A stretch of DNA of 39,032 nucleotides from an uncultured Granulosicoccaceae bacterium (GCA_937928685.1 CALGJU010000155.1:1-39032), one strand, 5' to 3'; positions 1-7,724 are shown, numbered from the stretch's first letter. Notes: generated by a model from the sequence alone, not told the origin. Translations and numbers: made by a program.

Positions 1-1
1 T

Positions 2-40
2 GAGTCTATGCGCAAACGATTCGCGGGAGTTATTGACTGA
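2..40 (+). CDS. C-terminal end of an IS21-type IstB ATPase (partial)
   Basis: Only the last 12 codons lie in the window, reading ESMRKRFAGVID and ending in TGA. This resembles the C-terminal tail of IS21-family IstB helper ATPases, which, as I recall the family, end in a G-[DE]-S-[LM]-R-K motif. The repeats at 38-140 look like IS21-type end repeats and fit this reading. The piece is very short, so the call rests on motif plus context. The alternative is a chance open frame at the window edge. Confidence 0.45.
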   Translation, partial: ESMRKRFAGVID

Positions 41-140
41 ACGTGAACACTTGAAGTACAAGTAACCCTACGATCAATGCGCTCGGAATGGAGTGTTCAC
101 GTTCGGCCGGTATGGGTGTTCACGTTCACCGGAATACGCA
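38..140. repeat. Three copies of a GTGTTCACGTTC repeat, probable IS21-family end
   Basis: The 13-mer GAACGTGAACACT at 39-51 is the exact reverse complement of the segment at 92-104. A third copy, GTGTTCACGTTC, lies at 116-127. The second and third copies are about 23 bp apart and each is followed by a CCGG-containing tail. Multiple terminal repeats are known for IS21-family ends, and the adjacent IstB-like tail supports this. If it is an IS end, the CA at 139-140 could be the outer boundary. An operator cluster for an unknown regulator is the alternative. Confidence 0.5.
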
Positions 141-253
141 ATTAATTATCAATAGTACTGGAATAAGATAAGAGGCTCCGTAACCGGAGAGATAGTGAAT
201 TCGGGTAACTGCTACTATTTTCGCTCGAAAATACGAGACATTTATCAGTCTAT

Positions 254-290
254 CCCGCTCATCCCCACTCAGAAATAAATCTGGAGCGGG
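254..290 (+). promoter_or_regulatory. Possible Shine-Dalgarno-sequestering hairpin
   Basis: CCCGCTC at 254-260 is the exact complement of GAGCGGG at 284-290, with a 23-nt loop. The right arm contains most of the GGAG (283-286) that serves as ribosome binding site for the gene starting at 300. Pairing would hide that site, so translation of the HD-domain gene might be controlled by structure. A 7-bp stem with a long loop is only modest evidence. Confidence 0.3.
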
Positions 291-299
291 CTTCTACGT

Positions 300-917
300 A
301 TGCACTTGGAGAACCGCCTTATGGGTCTTTCAACCAGACTGACTCATGAGAATATTGTTGAGTTTTTGGCCATTATTTATCATCGCGATACACAGTCCCT
401 GTACCCGGGTGAACAAATAACCGTGGCGCAACACATGCTGCAATGTGCGTCAATTGCAGAGCAGCAGGGGGAGGGCGATACCGTGGTAGTGGCGGCCTTG
501 CTACATGATGTTGGTCACTTGATCTGCCATTCGGATCATTTGTGTCTGGATCTGCCTGATGACAATTTGAGTGACAGCGACCAGCGCCATGAGGAAGCCG
601 GTGCGGTTTTGCTGGGCAAGTATTTTCCACAGGCGGTTGTTGATGCTGTTCGTTTTCACGTCATGGCAAAGCGATATCTTTGTACCACTGAACCGGGCTA
701 TATCGGCCATTTGTCTCCCGCTTCAGCTGGCACACTTGCTGGACAGGGGGGTCTGATGACAGAAGTTGAGGTTCATTGCTTTCAACAAAAACCACATCTG
801 GATACCAACTTAAAAGTGCGTCGAATAGATGATAAAGCGAATGCACCTGACTTTGAGCATCCGGACTTCCTGCGATACGGCCCGATGATACGGCGGGTTC
901 TAACGACGCCAGGCTAG
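300..917 (+). CDS. PhnZ-like HD-domain mixed-valent diiron oxygenase
   Basis: A 205-residue HD-domain protein of the phosphonate-degradation-associated type. PhnZ cleaves 2-amino-1-hydroxyethylphosphonate to glycine and phosphate using two irons and O2. Residues that align by eye with the PhnZ set are Y35, H45, H69-D70 (LLHDVGH), H97 (RHEEAG), H120 and K124 (VRFHVMAK) and D177/D178 (LKVRRIDDKA). The length matches the family. No PhnY-like hydroxylase or phosphonate transporter is in the window, so the substrate could differ. The ATG at 300 has GGAG at 283-286, about 13 nt upstream; ATG 321 is an alternative start. The TAG stop lies inside a CTAG that borders a MITE-like element. Confidence 0.75.
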   Translation: MHLENRLMGLSTRLTHENIVEFLAIIYHRDTQSLYPGEQITVAQHMLQCASIAEQQGEGDTVVVAALLHDVGHLICHSDHLCLDLPDDNLSDSDQRHEEAGAVLLGKYFPQAVVDAVRFHVMAKRYLCTTEPGYIGHLSPASAGTLAGQGGLMTEVEVHCFQQKPHLDTNLKVRRIDDKANAPDFEHPDFLRYGPMIRRVLTTPG

Positions 918-1080
918 GAGCTTGTCCGAGAACTATGATCTACTGCGGTCGCGATATTTTGACCAGCTATTACGATCCTTTTCGTTAAAGAAGAACGACT
1001 ATTCGCTTCTAACGATCGAAATATCTGACTCAAAATCTCACAACGGAGCTCAAGACCCTGGTTCTCGGACAAGCACCTAG
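914..1080. mobile_element. MITE-like element with 20-bp terminal inverted repeats
   Basis: The left end CTAGGAGCTTGTCCGAGAAC (914-933) and the reverse complement of the right end (1061-1080) match at 19 of 20 positions. The 167-bp span holds no open frame of note. Both outer edges carry CTAG, which could be a 4-bp target duplication of the kind made by some IS5-type transposases. The stop codon TAG (915-917) of the upstream HD gene lies within the left CTAG. If CTAG is the duplicated target, the original stop was kept on insertion. No transposase is nearby, so movement would have been driven in trans. Confidence 0.65.
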
Positions 1081-1335
1081 GAGAATTCCCTCCGGGAATC
1101 GGAGCGCTGTCGCGCAGCTAACAAGCAGCGGCTTTATTGATTCTTAAATCGTGTTTTGAAGAAAATTTAAAACAACCGGAAATCAATCGCTTATAATTTT
1201 GTTAGATGAAAGCCTGACGATAGGAACTGACTCGCTTGCGGTTACACAGATGTATAGTGGTAACGATGGGATAGTAATTCCTGATAAATTATAGGTGCTT
1301 GTCAAAAAGTTACCAGCAAGCGATATGAGACAGAC
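1081..1335. other. Intergenic stretch upstream of the DUF2986 gene
   Basis: It contains a small hairpin, ATTCCC (1085-1090) with GGGAAT (1094-1099), just outside the MITE-like element. A TATAAT hexamer lies at 1192-1197 but I see no convincing -35 box at the usual spacing. The stretch is AT-rich and I see nothing else in it. Confidence 0.3.
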
Positions 1336-1512
1336 ATGAATCGTCGAAAAAAAATAAATCAGATAGTATTAGCGCGCTCAAAAAAGACGCGCGCTAAAAA
1401 AAGTAATGCCAGATTGGTGGCGCAAGGGAAACCTAAATACGTGAGCAAAGCAGATCGTGCGAAGCTGGCGATCGAATCCAGTCCGGAGATCCCAACCAAT
1501 TTAAATGACTGA
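1336..1512 (+). CDS. DUF2986 small basic protein
   Basis: A 58-residue ORF whose start, MNRRKKINQI, and central PKYVSKADRAKLA match what I recall of the DUF2986 family, a short highly basic group found mainly in marine gammaproteobacteria. About one third of its residues are Lys or Arg, so binding to nucleic acid or ribosomes is plausible, but no function is established. The ribosome site is weak (GAGAC just upstream). It lies between the MITE-like element and the DUF6429 gene and is not clearly in an operon with either. Confidence 0.75.
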   Translation: MNRRKKINQIVLARSKKTRAKKSNARLVAQGKPKYVSKADRAKLAIESSPEIPTNLND

Positions 1513-1605
1513 TATTCTTTGTATCGCGAAGAAAGTAAAGTGATAAAGACAGCTAAGTGAAGGTGTTTGGTTTTCACAAATAAGCTATTGCATTATTCTA
1601 CTGCC

Positions 1606-2211
1606 ATGGACATCGATAATGACACCGCAACAGAGCTTGGCTTCGCTCTGATATCTCTCACTGCACATACCGTTCATGGTGTGACGCGAGCCTGGAAGGG
1701 TATGGATTGGGACTTGCTCGCTGAGATGCACGAAAGGGGATGGATCCATAATCCGGTAGGGAAGGCGAAGTCAGTGGTACTTACACCTGAGGGGCAAGCA
1801 GAAGCTGCGCGCCTGCATGAGTTGCATTTATCACCAGTAATTGACATGGAGCACTCCATTCGGACGCTTGAAGAAGGCATGTGGCGTAGCGCCACTCGAT
1901 TCGATCCCAACTGGCTAAAGCGGTATCTGCATCCAGAGTTCATGGAGTTCGGCAGATCCGGCAGGGTATACCGTTATGAATCACTTTTTCCACCAGAGAC
2001 GATAGATATTGATTGCCAGCTGCCACTGCCGAATTTCAAAGTTTCGCGTGTTGACAGAGCAGTTCTGCTGGTCACATATGACTCCCACGTGCGTTACGGA
2101 GAGGTGCTGGAGAGTACTCATCGCACGTCTACCTGGATAAGTAATGGCCAGCGTTGGCAAATGCGTATGCATCAGGGCACACCTTTCAATCCTTATAAGC
2201 CAACCGGGTAA
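1606..2211 (+). CDS. DUF6429 domain fused to an NTF2/SnoaL-like (DUF4440-type) domain
   Basis: A 201-residue protein of two parts. Residues 1-75 resemble DUF6429: a hydrophobic helix, then RAWKGMDWDLL, a Gly-Trp-Ile turn and KAKSVVLTPEG. Residues 80-200 look like a DUF4440/SnoaL-type NTF2 fold: RTLEEGMWR, a DPNWLKRYLHPEFMEFGRSGR segment, and a C-terminal TSTWISNGQRWQMRMHQGTPF of the kind that ends these domains. DUF6429 proteins usually stand alone at about 75 residues, so this is a fusion. The ATG at 1606 is chosen because DUF6429 begins MDID there; a TTG at 1567 would add 13 residues but fits no domain. Function unknown. Confidence 0.7.
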   Translation: MDIDNDTATELGFALISLTAHTVHGVTRAWKGMDWDLLAEMHERGWIHNPVGKAKSVVLTPEGQAEAARLHELHLSPVIDMEHSIRTLEEGMWRSATRFDPNWLKRYLHPEFMEFGRSGRVYRYESLFPPETIDIDCQLPLPNFKVSRVDRAVLLVTYDSHVRYGEVLESTHRTSTWISNGQRWQMRMHQGTPFNPYKPTG

Positions 2212-2341
2212 TGTCCCAGGCGTTCGTCCGCTAGTGATCTGTGTTTTCGTTTGCTTATGCCCTAACGGCTAAGACTCAATCTCCCATCCATAGAAAAATC
2301 CCTTGATTCTCTTGAGCGCAGGTAGATTCGCCAGTGGTTGC

Positions 2342-2392
2342 TTTACGTGCGGCATATTTCGTGTATTATAATTTGGGCGTATATTCCCAAAT
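2342..2392 (+). promoter_or_regulatory. Candidate promoter and palindromic operator of the NYN gene
   Basis: A perfect TATAAT lies at 2367-2372, with a weak -35 (TTTACG, 2342-2347) at 19 bp. Directly downstream is a perfect inverted repeat: ATTTGGG at 2371-2377 and CCCAAAT at 2386-2392, separated by 8 bp. It overlaps the -10 box and the expected +1 site. A repressor bound there would block transcription; as RNA, it would form a short hairpin just ahead of the ribosome site at 2393-2398. Confidence 0.5.
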
Positions 2393-2404
2393 AAGGAGAG
2401 TCGA

Positions 2405-2494
2405 ATGTGTAAAACACAACTTTTCAAATGCTTAACAGAAGCAGGTGAGGGTGAGGAGTCCCATTTTTCCCTGCAGGTGAAGTATGCTGTGTAA
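2405..2494 (+). CDS. 29-codon leader ORF, in frame with the NYN gene
   Basis: An ATG at 2405 has a strong AAGGAG (2393-2398) at ideal spacing and opens 29 codons (MCKTQLFKCLTEAG...). It stops at TAA 2492-2494, with the NYN start ATG at 2495 immediately after and in the same frame. The NYN gene itself has no well-spaced ribosome site (AGGTGA sits 14 nt upstream), so ribosomes finishing the leader probably re-initiate on it. Alternatively, this is the N-terminus of a longer 188-residue protein broken by a stop codon or read through. I recognise no family. Confidence 0.5.
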   Translation: MCKTQLFKCLTEAGEGEESHFSLQVKYAV

Positions 2495-2971
2495 ATGAAT
2501 AAAGTTGCTATTTTTGTTGATGTGCAAAATGTCTACTACACAGTAAGACAAACCTTCGGAAAGAATTTTGATTACAACAAGTTCTGGCTGCAGGCGACGA
2601 ATGGTCGAGAGGTGGTGAAGGCGGTTGCCTATGCCATAGAGAGGGGCGATCAAAAACAACGCGAGTTTCAGAACATATTGCGAGGCATCGGGTTTGAAGT
2701 AAAGCTTAAGCCCTTTATTCAACGTTCAGACGGTTCTGCGAAAGGTGATTGGGACGTTGGAATTACCATTGATGCTATGGAATGGGCAGACCGTGCTGAT
2801 GTTACTATTCTAGTTTCGGGAGATGGTGATTTTGATCTTCTCGCCCGTAAAATACGGGATGAACGGGGTAAAAGAGTTGAGGTATATGGAGTGGCTGAAT
2901 TGACGGCAAAATCACTTGTCAATGCGGCTACAGAGTATTTTCCTATCGATAAACCGCTGTTGTTGCGTTAG
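2495..2971 (+). CDS. NYN-domain (LabA/DUF88-type) putative ribonuclease
   Basis: A 158-residue single-domain protein of the NYN/PIN-like family, metal-dependent RNases related to LabA and Limkain/MARF1. The acidic active-site set is visible: D9 in IFVDVQNVYY, D85 and D87 in KGDWDVGITIDAM, D93, and D110/D112 in LVSGDGDF. The C-terminal KSLVNAATEYFPI is usual for the LabA group. Length is typical. Translation is probably coupled to the leader ORF that ends one base before its ATG. A palindrome over the promoter suggests transcriptional control. An RNA-processing or toxin-like role cannot be told apart from sequence. Confidence 0.8.
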   Translation: MNKVAIFVDVQNVYYTVRQTFGKNFDYNKFWLQATNGREVVKAVAYAIERGDQKQREFQNILRGIGFEVKLKPFIQRSDGSAKGDWDVGITIDAMEWADRADVTILVSGDGDFDLLARKIRDERGKRVEVYGVAELTAKSLVNAATEYFPIDKPLLLR

Positions 2972-3064
2972 ACAATTACCCCGGTAAGTGAAATCTAAAA
3001 CAGCCTTTAGAGAGCCATGCTTTGTGAAGCAACCAAAATATTTCAGCGGTATAAAGAACTTTAT

Positions 3065-3101
3065 AACGAAAATCAACGTAGTGTTGATCACGTTATTTTT
3101 T
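3065..3101. terminator. Rho-independent terminator, possibly bidirectional
   Basis: The stem ATCAAC (3072-3077) / GTTGAT (3083-3088), with an outer AACG/CGTT pairing, is followed on the + strand by ATTTTTT (3095-3101). On the minus strand the hairpin is followed by TTTCGTT. It lies between the convergent NYN and VOC genes and could serve both. Confidence 0.6.
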
Positions 3102-3160
3102 CAGACAAACTGATTTCAGTTATTTACAAAGCGGCCCCAAATTGACGCTTGGTACAATGT

Positions 3161-3598
3161 TTAGCGTTTTATTATTTCATTGATTTCGATCAGATTCATA
3201 CTGGGGTCATACACGTACAGGTGGCGCATGCCTGGTATGGCGAAGGTGCCGGTGAGTGAGTATGGGATGCCAGCGGCTTTCAGGCGGTCTATAACCTGAT
3301 CCAGACTTTTTACCTGCAGTGCTACATGGCCGCCAATCGACGGGTTGTGATCAAGTTGATTTTTACGTGCAAATGCAGGCTCTGGACGAATCAGGTGCAA
3401 CCCGGCGTTTTCACCCTCACTGGTTGATGTTGTCGGGAAGATGGTCAGCTTTTCCGGGTCGGCGCTTATATGTCCGACCTGTTCTTCCGGTGGAAAAATC
3501 CAGCTACCTTCCGTCATGCCGACTATGTCGGTGTAGAAGCGTGCTGAGGTGCGGACGTCATTTGCGGGTAGGTTAACGTGATGAATAGTACAGCTCAT
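3161..3598 (-). CDS. VOC-family (glyoxalase/dioxygenase fold) protein
   Basis: A 145-residue protein beginning MSCTIHHVNLPANDV, with the paired beta-alpha-beta-beta-beta modules of the vicinal oxygen chelate fold. The typical metal ligands are visible: a His near the start (IHHVNL), a central His (GGHVALQV) and a Glu close to the C-terminus (MNLIEINEI). FYTDIVGMTEG and YVYDPSMNLIEI are standard VOC signatures. The ATG at 3598 is chosen because AGGAAA lies about 8 nt upstream and the domain starts there; a further 29 codons upstream are open but unlike the family. The substrate cannot be named. Confidence 0.75.
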   Translation of the reverse strand: MSCTIHHVNLPANDVRTSARFYTDIVGMTEGSWIFPPEEQVGHISADPEKLTIFPTTSTSEGENAGLHLIRPEPAFARKNQLDHNPSIGGHVALQVKSLDQVIDRLKAAGIPYSLTGTFAIPGMRHLYVYDPSMNLIEINEIIKR

Positions 3599-3823
3599 AA
3601 GTAGATTTCCTGTCTGTTTAGGTAAAGTGCGTTTATGGGGTGGATTTTGTCTCTTTAGCATATTAATGCTGTTAGATAAGATCATGCATTGACAGTATTC
3701 CGGTTGTTGCAGGGTCGCGTCAGCAGGCTGAGCGCCTTATTGCTTTTTGTTGTCCGGTCGCATAGATAACGGACAGTAGTTGAAGTGTTATGCCGAGTTA
3801 TATAGCTTGTTAGTGTAGTGCTC

Positions 3824-4594
3824 TTAATCAATGTGACTTCGATCATACCAAACGCCAAGTAGTTTTTTTGAACGTGTTGCGCCCGGGATTAAAAGTAGTA
3901 GCACTTGTCGGATAAGTTGTTTTGGCGTGTACCAATCAATTTTTCTGGCTGACGAGACAACGGGTGAGTGGGTGTGTATAAAAAATTTCTGCCCGCGCTG
4001 TTTCGCTAGTTTTCTGAATTTTTTCGATAAGTACAATTCTTCTGCTGCATATTGTTTTTCATCAAACTGGCCAATGGTGTCAAAAGCCTCTCGGGTGCAA
4101 TAGATATAACAGCCTGCTGCACTTCGCGATTTCACTGACCACCAGTTCCATAAGCGCAGCACCCGTTTGGTGAGTCCTTTGACATCGCGATCCAGCGTGA
4201 CAGTTGAGCCACCCCCTATGGCGGAACCATTGGCTAATGACGCTAGTGAAGAGGTGAGTAGTGACGGGTTGATAATGCTGTCTGCGTCTACAAAAACCAG
4301 CCAATCAGCACATGACGCTCGAGCACCTGTGTTTCTGGCGCGCGCAATCTGATTTACCGGTTCGAAGACCACAGTTGCTCCCGCCTGTGTTGCCTTTGTG
4401 GCTGTGTCGTCAGAGGAGTTGTTGTCTACGACAATAATATTGCCGGAATATAATTGTTGATCTATAGCCTGTGTAGCGGCGTGTAGTGTGGCTGCGATGT
4501 ATTGAGCTTCGTTCCATGCAGGTATAACCACAGAGAATGTTCGGTCATCGTCAGTGCGGGATGTAGATTCCAGGTTGTCAGGCAACTGATTCAC
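3824..4594 (-). CDS. Family 2 glycosyltransferase
   Basis: A 256-residue GT-A fold protein. FSVVIPAWNEAQYI (20-33) is the GT2 nucleotide-binding start, IIVVDNNSSDDT follows, and VFVDADS (101-107) carries the metal-binding DxD. AAEELYLSKKFRK supplies the ED-like acidic motif. There is no long C-terminal membrane segment, only a hydrophobic stretch near LLLLIPGA, so it is probably a peripheral cytoplasmic enzyme. The start is GTG at 4594; no earlier in-frame start is evident. It stands apart from other envelope or polysaccharide genes, so its acceptor is unknown. Confidence 0.8.
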   Translation of the reverse strand: MNQLPDNLESTSRTDDDRTFSVVIPAWNEAQYIAATLHAATQAIDQQLYSGNIIVVDNNSSDDTATKATQAGATVVFEPVNQIARARNTGARASCADWLVFVDADSIINPSLLTSSLASLANGSAIGGGSTVTLDRDVKGLTKRVLRLWNWWSVKSRSAAGCYIYCTREAFDTIGQFDEKQYAAEELYLSKKFRKLAKQRGQKFFIHTHSPVVSSARKIDWYTPKQLIRQVLLLLIPGATRSKKLLGVWYDRSHID

Positions 4595-4760
4595 CTTTCG
4601 GTTTTTGTGTTGTGTGTCGTTACGATGGTGTCAAAACTTCTGAGGGTACATCGTTGGTAGATAGGTATCATTGTTAATGTAAATCATCTTCGTTGTGGGT
4701 AAAATATAGGCTGACGCAAGTTATTTAATTTGATTAATGAAATCACCACGTACACACAGC

Positions 4761-4779
4761 CCGACCGCGAATAGGTCGG
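4761..4779 (-). terminator. Small hairpin in the 286-bp gap between the class V enzyme and the glycosyltransferase
   Basis: CCGACC (4761-4766) pairs with GGTCGG (4774-4779) across a 7-nt loop. It lies about 100 nt past the stop of the class V gene on the minus strand. There is no clear T-run, so termination is only a possibility. I see no ORF or other structure in the rest of 4595-4880. Confidence 0.25.
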
Positions 4780-4880
4780 CAAGAGCGATCGGCACTCTGG
4801 GTCTGCTCACGCATGTCACGTTGATCTTCCATTCCATTGTTTTTATTTTGGTTTGTCTTTACACGCTTAGATAGTACGCT

Positions 4881-6017
4881 TTACTGCAGGTTCGCAAACG
4901 CCTCCAGGCAGGCGTTAATATCGTTGTGATCATTGTATACGTGCGCGGAAATTCTTAATCGTGAATCACCGCCGTAAGTGCCCCACACTAATATTCCGCG
5001 CTGCCTGAGTTGGGCGGAAATTTCATCTACTCGTTCTGACATGACACAGATGTTGCCGGCTCGGCTCTCGGCGGCTTCTGCAGTCATTAGGGACAATCCC
5101 AGTGTGTTTAGATCTAATTGACTAAGGCCTTCGTGTAGCTTGCCAGTTAAATTGAGTGCGTGCTGCTCTACCACATCTCGGCCAAGTGGTAGTAGATGTT
5201 TTAGCGCATTGTTCAATATATAGATACTTAAGTACGATGGGTTACCGGGTAAGAATTGATTGGCATCGTTATGTAGTGTGATATTGAGCGGATCTTTCCA
5301 TCCACCGGACGCGGCTGCACTGTTCCAACCGAGAAAAGGAGGCTTAAGTTCCGGGAGTGTTTTACGGTTCCAATAAAATATGGCGGTACCGTGTGTTGCG
5401 AGCAACCATTTGTAGCAGCTGCTCACGACTACATCAGCATGATATGCATCAACAGGCACGACGCCCACGGCATGGGTAGCGTCCAGAACCAAAGCTGCCC
5501 CTTTACGATGTACCGTCTCTGCAAGTTCTTTTAGGGGTAGGCGTTGTCCTGTGAACATACTGACATGACTCATCAGCACCACTTTTGTGCGCTCGTCAAT
5601 GTGAGCTTCTATATCATCCAGTGAGATCTGCCAGTTTTTGTGGCGAACGATTTTCACGTCTACGCCTTTTTCTTTGAGTAGCGTCCAGGGGAAAACGCCG
5701 GAACCGAATTCAACGTCAGCGATAACCACGTTGTCTCCGGGTTGCCAATCAAGCCCGTAGGCGACGATATTAATGCCTTCAGAGGCGGATGAGACGAACG
5801 TGATATCAGATGCAGAAACGCTGAGCAGTGAGGCGCACTGTTCGCGAGTGGCTTGCATGGTGTCTGCTATTAGTTGCCGGGCACGTTCGCCTTGTGCTTT
5901 ATCGTGCATGAATTGCTCGAACGCGTCGCGGTGAGAATTCAGCATGGGAGCTTCACCACCGGCGCTTAGGTGTACACCCTGGTCCAGGCCGGTAAATAGC
6001 TTTTTGTTCAGTAGCAT
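4881..6017 (-). CDS. Class V aminotransferase-fold PLP enzyme (cysteine desulfurase/IPN-epimerase-like)
   Basis: A 378-residue PLP enzyme of the fold-type I class V group. The likely Schiff-base lysine is K203 in SSCYKWLLATHG. D179 and H182 (LVLDATHAVG) would contact the cofactor pyridine ring, and SSASEGIN (76-83) the phosphate. The C-terminal RISAHVYNDHNDINACLEAF is a class V signature. There is no mobile Cys loop like that of IscS/SufS and no Fe-S assembly genes nearby, so an amino-acid lyase, epimerase or kynureninase-like role is as likely as desulfuration. It is divergent from the class III aminotransferase at 6264, with 246 bp between their starts. Confidence 0.75.
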   Translation of the reverse strand: MLLNKKLFTGLDQGVHLSAGGEAPMLNSHRDAFEQFMHDKAQGERARQLIADTMQATREQCASLLSVSASDITFVSSASEGINIVAYGLDWQPGDNVVIADVEFGSGVFPWTLLKEKGVDVKIVRHKNWQISLDDIEAHIDERTKVVLMSHVSMFTGQRLPLKELAETVHRKGAALVLDATHAVGVVPVDAYHADVVVSSCYKWLLATHGTAIFYWNRKTLPELKPPFLGWNSAAASGGWKDPLNITLHNDANQFLPGNPSYLSIYILNNALKHLLPLGRDVVEQHALNLTGKLHEGLSQLDLNTLGLSLMTAEAAESRAGNICVMSERVDEISAQLRQRGILVWGTYGGDSRLRISAHVYNDHNDINACLEAFANLQ

Positions 6018-6230
6018 GGTCGGTTCCGGTTGTTGGAAGGTTCAATACGTATACAAGGTGTCTACGAGACTACACCACAAGGCTGTATATCTAAATGTGG
6101 TATCAACAAATTGCTGGGCATGAATTTTCACCCAATGGACAGCGCGAGCTGTGTAGTGGCATATCGAGTTTGGTGGCTTGGTAAGTCCTGTGTTCCGTCG
6201 TATCGACGATGGCCGAAATCTGCCATTAGG

Positions 6231-6257
6231 GGTACTATAATTTAACGATCCAGGAGC
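6231..6257 (+). promoter_or_regulatory. Candidate -10 box and ribosome site of the class III aminotransferase
   Basis: TATAAT lies at 6236-6241, 22 bp before the start codon at 6264. No good -35 is visible at 16-18 bp. A clear AGGAG follows at about 6251-6255, correctly spaced for ATG 6264. If this -10 is used, the 5' leader is very short. Confidence 0.35.
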
Positions 6258-6263
6258 GAACCT

Positions 6264-7655
6264 ATGTCTGCCGAACTTCCCAGTGCCAATTACGCTAAAG
6301 ATATCTGGCAGAAGGATAAAGATCACTTTACCCATCCCTGGCAAGTGTTTGACTCCTTCTCTGAAGAAGGCGCCATGATCATGGAGCAGGCTGACGGCGC
6401 CTACATCATGGATATCGAAGGCAATCGGTACCTGGACGCGGTCGGTGGCCTGTGGTGTACAAACATCGGTCAGGGTCGGGAGGAAATGGCTGATGCGATC
6501 GCAGATCAGGTTAAGAAGCTGGCTTACGCAAGCCCTTTTACCGACATGACTACCGCGCCTGGTGCAGAGCTCGCTTCAAAACTTGCAGACTTCGCCCCTG
6601 GTGATCTGAACCATGTGTTATTCAGTTGTGGCGGTTCTACGGCCATTGACTCTGCCTACCGGTTAATTCAGTTTTATCAAAATTGCCGTGGTCTGCACGA
6701 GAAAAAACATATCATCGCGCGCGACGGTTCATATCATGGCAGTACCTATATCTCGATGTCTATCGGTGGAAAGAAGGCCGACCATCCCCCCGAGTTTGAC
6801 TACAAACGAGATACGATCCATCACATCTCAAACCCAAACTATTACCGCTCGACCGGTTTTGATTCTGAGGCAGCGTTTCTAGATTTTCTGGTTGATGAAC
6901 TGGAACAGAAAATTCTTGAATTGGGTGCTGATAAGGTCGCTGCCTTTTTTGCAGAGCCGATCCTTGGAGCAGGCGGTGTAGTGGTGCCCCCCGCCGGGTA
7001 CCATCAGCGTACCCATGAAGTTTGTAAGCGCCATGATGTACTTTATGTGTCAGATGAAGTGGTGACAGCCTTTGGCAGGCTGGGCCATTGGTTCGCATCT
7101 GAAGATGTGTTTGGTATTGTGCCGGATATCATTACCTGTGCCAAAGGCTTGAGTTCCGGTTATCTGCCAATCGGCGCTACGATTTACTCAGATAAAATGC
7201 ATCAGGTGATCAGTGAGCCGGGAACCAATCGGTGCTTTACTAATGGCTTTACCTATTCCGGGCACCCGGTATGTTGTGTTGCGGCGCTTAAAAACATAGA
7301 AATTATGCAGCGTGAGAATATCTTTGAGCATGCAAGAGAGGTGGGTGAATACTTTGCTGAGCAGCTAAAAACTCTGTTAGATCTTCCTATTGTCGGGGAA
7401 GTTCGCGGTCATCGGCTAATGCAGTGCGTTGAGTTTGTCGCGAACAAAGAGACCCGTGAGCTATTTCCTGAAGAGCTTGATATAGGCAAGGTGATTTCAA
7501 CTATTGCCGATGCCAAAGGCTTACTGGTTCGACCGATCTTTCATCTTAACGTGATGTCTCCCCCATTGATTATTACCAGGGATGAAGTAGATTTCATCGT
7601 CGCTACTTTGCGGGAAAGTATCGTTGAGGCGATGGCGGAAATAGGTTTTAGCTAA
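6264..7655 (+). CDS. Class III omega-aminotransferase (putrescine/taurine-pyruvate type)
   Basis: A 463-residue PLP aminotransferase of class III, similar in length and motifs to the SpuC and omega-amino-acid--pyruvate group. GGSTAIDSAYRL (123-134) binds the PLP phosphate, SYHG (156-159) stacks on the ring, D264 in VSDEVVTAFGRLG contacts the pyridine nitrogen and K294 in CAKGLSSGYLP forms the Schiff base. EPILGAGG (231-238) is also conserved. The enzyme would move an amine from a diamine or omega-amino acid to pyruvate. No partner dehydrogenase is adjacent, so the donor is unresolved. The ATG has a strong AGGAG. Confidence 0.85.
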   Translation: MSAELPSANYAKDIWQKDKDHFTHPWQVFDSFSEEGAMIMEQADGAYIMDIEGNRYLDAVGGLWCTNIGQGREEMADAIADQVKKLAYASPFTDMTTAPGAELASKLADFAPGDLNHVLFSCGGSTAIDSAYRLIQFYQNCRGLHEKKHIIARDGSYHGSTYISMSIGGKKADHPPEFDYKRDTIHHISNPNYYRSTGFDSEAAFLDFLVDELEQKILELGADKVAAFFAEPILGAGGVVVPPAGYHQRTHEVCKRHDVLYVSDEVVTAFGRLGHWFASEDVFGIVPDIITCAKGLSSGYLPIGATIYSDKMHQVISEPGTNRCFTNGFTYSGHPVCCVAALKNIEIMQRENIFEHAREVGEYFAEQLKTLLDLPIVGEVRGHRLMQCVEFVANKETRELFPEELDIGKVISTIADAKGLLVRPIFHLNVMSPPLIITRDEVDFIVATLRESIVEAMAEIGFS

Positions 7656-7724
7656 AACCCGCGGAACATCCCCGACTGCATCCCGACTGCATCCGAATAG
7701 CCACCGGAAGCAGCGCCCGATGAT

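Noticed and set aside
1567-1605. TTG start of the DUF6429 fusion
   Set aside because: The added residues match nothing in the family, which begins MDID at ATG 1606.
6042-6344. 100-residue minus-strand ORF across the aminotransferase divergent region
   Set aside because: It overlaps the well-supported class III aminotransferase start on the other strand and resembles no family.
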